The notes beneath the pieces are model-generated. The model was not told where the DNA came from, did no database searches, and saw only the letters and a program-made list of their open reading frames with translations. From Cantharellus purpuraceus (taxonomy: Eukaryota; Basidiomycota; Agaricomycetes; Cantharellales; Hydnaceae): a DNA stretch of 64,000 nucleotides. Below, one piece after another: positions 59,291-64,000 of this stretch; the stretch's first letter is position 1; every line of letters starts with the position of its first letter. Location of the stretch: positions 2,976,001 to 3,040,000 of the forward strand of contig JALBUN010000001.1 in assembly GCA_025174535.1 (NCBI GenBank), read 5' to 3'. The position numbers and the translations under genes were made by a program.

Positions 59291-60996
59291 ATGTTCCCTC
59301 TTGGAAGTAACGATGTAATTCCCTTTTTCAAGGGTTCACAATCGATGGAGGTAAGGTACAACTCGCTCCCCATCTCTCTTTCTGATCGTGTTGACGTTTG
59401 TGGTGGTACACCTGTTTACAGTACACGGTTGGTGAGAAGAATCTCTTCTAAGAGTTATCAGGTCTTGTTAATTCCTGAGCTTCTCAGTGGCTTGTGGGGC
59501 TGTTTGGGTAAGGTGTTTTTACGATTCTCAATGTGTAGAAGCGTTGACCAGCTGTCAGATATATGAATATTTCCTGACACTTGATCAAGAAGTTTGTATT
59601 TTGTATTAACATTTTTTATACTCGCTGATCGGTTGTTCAAGGTATACTATGTCTGGGGGTACAGATGGACGATAGGAAAAATACTTTTTCTTCTGAATAA
59701 GTATAGTCCCATCGTAAATATCGTATTGTTTGGGTACAGTCAGTCCTTGAGAAACGTATTATGAACCACACGCTGATCCCCAATACAGTCTTCGGCGGTG
59801 TGACAGACCCAAACGTACCATGGCATAGTTTCATTATGCCATTGCACTTTGTCTGATGTAAACTCCCAGATCTGCCCTGCGCTTTTTACAGCAACTGCAT
59901 GTAGGTCCCATACTACACTGTTTTCCGTGTGTTCCTTTCTGATGCTGTGCATCGACGCAGGGACACTAATTGTAGGAGGGTTCATCTCTGAAAGTACGTG
60001 TCTTGTGTTCACATTTTATCTGACTTAACGCTCTTATGGAGTAATTCTTGCGATGCGAACGTATGCTCTTTGGGGTGCTCGTAGATCCATCCTGATGGTT
60101 CTCTTCTGCGTCACCGTTGTGAGTGAGCATTAACATGATTTCCAGCGGCATGAATGAATTTACGTACTTCCCAGGCCGCCATTATTGTTCTTTGCGTAAT
60201 TATGCAACGAATCCTGAACGAAACAACCTGTAGGTGATGTCGTTTTCAGAATGTGTTCCTCTTTTTATGGGCAAAACGAAGACTTCACCTTGAGGGACTC
60301 TTGCATACCTGAGACGCCTTCTAGGCTGACACCGTTCGTGTTTGTGGTTTTCATGGTGACCCACGCGGGTGCGATACATGAACACAAATTTGTCTGAAAG
60401 TTTTCTGAAGGCACACTATGCAGTAATCGCAGCGTTGACACTCTATCGCGGGCTACAAATCTACCGTTTAAGTCGTAGTCCGCTGATCAGGATGATGTTC
60501 CAAGATGGTGAGCACAATCCAACATTTCATTGCAGACAGGTGGGAGTTCATAGCATATTAGGATTATTATATTACATCTACGTGCTAGGTTGGTGTGCCT
60601 AAATATCATCCATGGACACGTCTGAATAACCTGTGTAGTTCTCGCTATTGCTAATGTTGTCGTGGCGTTAGCCGCACCGGTAAGAGTCCTTACCTCTGTA
60701 CTAGCACTGATTGTCTTAATCCATTCAACCCCCCCACCCCCCGGTACCGGAAGCCGCAATATGGGGTTTTACTTGAGTTGTCAGTCTTGTCATAATAATT
60801 TCATCGAAATTCTAAGACTATTGAACGTTACAGACCTCTTCGCGTGGTGGGCAGCATTTGGTCTTCACGGGCGCTTTTGAACATACATAATGCCTATTTC
60901 AAGCCCGACGAAAGACGTCGCGACGGTGCTTTATGGCAGGAATCATTTTCAGGAATCCGCATGACTGACATGGGTAGTACTGTTCTTTCCATTTAA
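59291..60996 (+). CDS. DUF6533 seven-helix membrane protein, copy B
   Basis: Paralogue of copy A in direct orientation. Fifteen exons: 59291-59350, 59422-59431, 59488-59507, 59559-59591, 59642-59738, 59789-59814, 59870-59993, 60042-60118, 60175-60229, 60282-60368, 60424-60507, 60562-60588, 60639-60679, 60754-60779, 60834-60996; 309 aa with the frame closed. Twelve of fifteen exon lengths equal those of copy A; only the first, tenth and last differ. Landmarks: IYEYFLTLDQE, YVWGYRWTIGKILFLLNKYS, ISEIILAMRTYALWGARRSI, VIAALTLYRGLQIYRLSR, LLYYIYVLVLAIANVVVALA, LPLRVVGSIW. The Ser-rich tail of copy A is replaced by a shorter, unrelated one. The acceptor of exon 10 has moved because the CAG used in copy A is missing. 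The gene is probably functional. Confidence 0.8.
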
Positions 60997-61168
60997 CGCT
61001 AATCTTGGGAGAGGAAGGCGACGAATGGATGCAGAACGCTGGAACGATGAGGTTTTCGATTCGCCTGCACCTATACAATAGCAATATTCAATAAGATTGA
61101 TGGGCCTACTTTACTAACATATAGTCAGGTGTATCTCTATCTACTTAACAATTCACATAATCCTTTAC

Positions 61169-61265
61169 CCACGCGGGTGCTTTTGAACATCCACAGAACT
61201 CATTCGAAGCCCAACGAATCAGACGGCAGCGATACTGGGCAGATGAAATGGTTCCTGATATAACG
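61169..61265 (+). pseudogene. Relic of a third DUF6533 gene (terminal exon)
   Basis: The sequence reading RVLLNIHRTHSKPNES, then a short tail and stop, lines up with the last exon of copies A (RVLLNIRGAYFTPNEP) and B (ALLNIHNAYFKPDER). GCGGGTGCTTTTGAACATCC is identical in nucleotides to copy A. No upstream exons of this copy are recognisable in the preceding 170 bp, so it is a fragment left by an unequal duplication or deletion. Confidence 0.75.
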
Positions 61266-61598
61266 GTCTGAGAAACACTCCGCCTTTCCCTGTAATAGTG
61301 GTCAACCCACAAATATACTGTCGATCTCCCCCGAAGTCGAACTACATGACATTCACACTTCAAATGCATGTGCTGTGATCGACGGATTGCTTCACTGGTC
61401 AATCGTGTGCTAGCAACACTGCGAGGCAGTTTGTATCTCAGCAAGGACATGCCGCTTTCGAGTCCCACTTAAGGACTGGACCTGAACCTGCGCCTCGACA
61501 ATGCATCCCAATCTTTGATGCAGATGTTTTTGCGAGATTTGAGATAAAGACGAATTTAGGCGTGTGTGCCTGTCACAGTTGTGACAGTCGTCCAAACC

Positions 61599-62957
61599 AT
61601 GTCGAATGGCCATGTAACAGCACCTCTGCTGGATACAATAGAAAGTGATGAGCCGAATGATTCTACATATGTCCCTTCTCGTCTCAATCAATCTACGAAT
61701 GCACCTGCTCGAGAGCAGGTTGTGCTTACCCCAACCAACCACGCTGCGACTGGCAATGCCACAACAACCGGCGACCTAGAAGCAGGTGAGCACACCCGCA
61801 CTGCAAACTATGCCCAAAATCTCATGGATGTTTAACAAAGGCCTCAGTGGCATCTTCAAACAAGTTGAGTAGTTTTATAGATCTGTCGGTAGATGGTGCT
61901 GTATCTCACTGGCATCCCCAGTCATCTCACCCTTTAGGTGTGCCTACCTTTGCCCTCAACCAAAGCACCAGTTACTCATCCATTTTTAGCTCTGTTTTGT
62001 CTGTATTTATTCAAGGTTGGAGCAGTTGCCACGTATATCCTGTGTGGTTTCATCACAGAAAATTATGTCCTCTCTGTGCGTTGCGAGCGATGTCAAGGGT
62101 CTTTTCTTGGCTCAAATGTTGCCAGACTGTGGTTGTCGTAGTATTATTAGCCATGGATTTCTGGAATTGTAGAGTATGTATGTTTACCATAGCATTCTCT
62201 TGTTTTACTCATCTTGTGAGGTAGAATGTTGCAGGACGTACCTTGGTTGGTCTTCGATACTGGAATCAAGTGCGTAGCAAAGTTTTAGATATTTGGCATT
62301 GTTTTCAAAGGTCTTCCTTCCCACTCTCGTCAGGTCGATGAGGATGGGGAAAGTTATTGGGTATTCGAAACTCGTGATGTGAGCTTACTAGTCCAAACAA
62401 GTGTTCAAGCATGTTGAATCCTTCACCGGTTTTAGCCTTCTAGACCCGCCAATCCAGTAGATTCGAAGTAAGTTACGTACTTCATGAACTTTTGTTTCAG
62501 CTGACAAGTCTGCTTCAGAATGTTCTGGGTATGGCACATGTTTCGGGTTTTTGAATAAGATGACATATGTTTCCTCCACTCATAGATTGCATTATACACA
62601 TTTCCAGTACTATGGACTCTCCTACTAATTGTCTCCATCCTTAAATTCAACATCTCGTACGTCGATATAGCATTCGACGAGTCAATGAATACGCCTAATC
62701 CTCAAACAGATTCCTCCCAATCGTTATCTTGGCGCTAGTATTTAATATAACGAATGCTATTGGCTTCACATATGCGTATGTGTCACTTCTGAAGTTTTTT
62801 ATTCATTTTGTGCACACCATTCGAAAGTGATCGGGATGCGAAACAACGATGGGCGAACAGTGTTACCTCTGGCTCATGGAATGTCGGATTCGGTGGATTC
62901 GGTGGCCAAATAATTGGTGGGGTGGTGAAGAATAGCGTTGGACGAGTATTTGGTTAA
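61599..62957 (+). CDS. TVP23: Golgi membrane protein Tvp23
   Basis: Four-helix membrane protein of late Golgi vesicles (TVP23/FAM18 family). Eleven exons: 61599-61785, 61848-61888, 61938-62075, 62126-62173, 62225-62269, 62333-62377, 62436-62467, 62519-62528, 62586-62656, 62710-62775, 62828-62957; 270 aa. The conserved core is unmistakable: [107 protein letters not shown], and a Gly-rich end [14 protein letters not shown] with VGRVFG. One exon is 10 nt (A plus MFW). The N-terminal 75 residues are polar, and the second exon (about 14 residues) is the least certain part of the model. Confidence 0.92.
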
Positions 62958-64000
62958 GGTAGAAAGCCAAACCTCCAAAGCCTTTCAGTTTGTTCACGAA
63001 GACTCTAGATATTCGGACTTCGCATGCCGCACACTTGATGTTGTTGACCGTATCTTTTCAAATATGCAAAAGAGACACTCGCTCTTGATGGCCATTAATA
63101 GCTCCAGCTGCTTTATTGTGTTCCATGTTTAATGGTGCTTCAATCTCGTATCTGACTCAGATTCTCCCCACGTCCTCCATTTTTGAAACTGAGGCGCAAT
63201 ATTGTCTCTGTAACACCTGTTGGATTATCATGTGGTAAGCAGGGTTGTGAGCTGACGAAAGGTGCCATGCTACTTGCGGAACAAAGTTTATCTTAGAATG
63301 CACAATCTGTGCCGTTTGGCCCATAATTCACGACAATAGCTCCATAATTCTGTGTAGTCATCTTTCGATTGACTTTATATAACCCACCAACATGGATCCT
63401 TCTAGTGAAGGAAAAGGTTTCGCCTAGTCATATCTGGACGGAGTTCAGCTGATAGGAGGCTGCCAGTGTCAGACTCGCATTCAATTTGAAACCAGAATCT
63501 CTTAAAGAATTGACGAGCAGAGATCGTCGATCAGGCATACTACAACCTGGGGGATTCAGGGCACGATACGAAGTTCCAGAGTGGCAGTGGTGTACAAGTC
63601 GCCACTGCAAGAAATCACGATGTTATTATAGAGAGGTTCGTATTCCATCAGCAAAGGGATCTATAGAGCGGTAAAGATCAAAGACGTGTTTGACTGCGGT
63701 GGCTGGTGGATCTATCGACCAAAGTTACATAACTTGGTCCGATGAAAGTGGACCACCCGGGCTGCGCCATATGATAGATACGCATTGTAGTTCTTCATTT
63801 CCACTATGAACTGATGAACACGGCATTTTGCGAGACGTTGAGCTCGATCAATCGATCGCGCGCACGGCGCAACAAGTACTATCGCGACCTTCCAATATAA
63901 TCGGAACCTGCAGATATCAGCATATCAAATGGGGTATCTTCCCATCATACTTCGACTTCCTCCTTCTCCTGTGCCTTGTGCCCTGCCACTGTTCGCTCCT
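62958..64000. other. Right-end stretch without recognisable gene
   Basis: About 1 kb after the TVP23 stop. Only short frames are open on either strand and none carries a known block. A TATA-like TTTATATAA at about 63375 precedes an ATG that is followed by a stop after nine codons. Pyrimidine-rich sequence at the extreme right edge may belong to the next gene's leader. Confidence 0.4.

Noticed and set aside
1..64000. CRISPR arrays, tRNA or rRNA genes, intact transposons, biosynthetic gene clusters
   Set aside because: No spaced short repeats, no cloverleaf-like box A/B pairs, no transposase or reverse transcriptase motifs and no polyketide, peptide or terpene synthase seen by eye.

Overview
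This window looks like a gene-dense stretch of a basidiomycete (Agaricomycete) nuclear genome. Nearly every gene is broken by many very short introns of about 46-68 nt with GT/AG ends. The reconstructed proteins are housekeeping proteins of fungal type, and the right end carries two copies of the mushroom-specific DUF6533 seven-helix membrane family. No prokaryotic operon, CRISPR array, rRNA, tRNA or intact transposon was seen. I rebuilt all spliced models by hand. In almost every multi-exon model the exon lengths sum to a whole number of codons, which is the main internal check.

Left part (1-16.9 kb): the 5'-truncated RNA polymerase II largest subunit RPB1, with its CTD spread over many tiny exons; a Bni4-like proline-rich protein (minus) divergent from a Cdc3-type septin; and the importin-beta MTR10. 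From about 7.6 to 16.5 kb the sequence is visibly GC-rich, with G tracts just upstream of that.

Middle part (16.9-42.4 kb): UBR1 N-recognin ubiquitin ligase (minus); a gene-poor 2 kb stretch with a near-perfect inverted repeat; OST5 (minus, 83 aa) divergent from YOP1, both ER membrane proteins; a 17-exon UNC93-like transporter; the mitotic-exit kinase DBF2 (minus) divergent from kinetochore SPC25 across about 117 bp holding an E-box and an MCB-like site; APC11; a PSP1-domain protein; RGP1; TRS33; and CSN7.

Right part (42.4-64 kb): a MscS-type mechanosensitive channel with an EF hand; two weak small ORFs; a membrane-anchored methyltransferase; a short DUF7053-like protein; SNF4 (AMPK gamma) starting 45 bp from the divergent SSH4-like SPRY adaptor; two tandem DUF6533 genes with almost identical exon lengths plus a relic of a third copy; and TVP23. 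The last kilobase shows nothing recognisable.

The genes are mostly unrelated housekeeping functions. Three divergent pairs join proteins that act together or in the same place: Bni4-like/septin (bud-neck cytoskeleton), DBF2/SPC25 (mitosis) and OST5/YOP1 (ER membrane). No novel multi-gene system was found. The most unusual signals are a tandem duplication of a terminal exon, GC-AG introns with a possible 3-nt micro-exon in the RPB1 CTD, and the nested inverted repeat.
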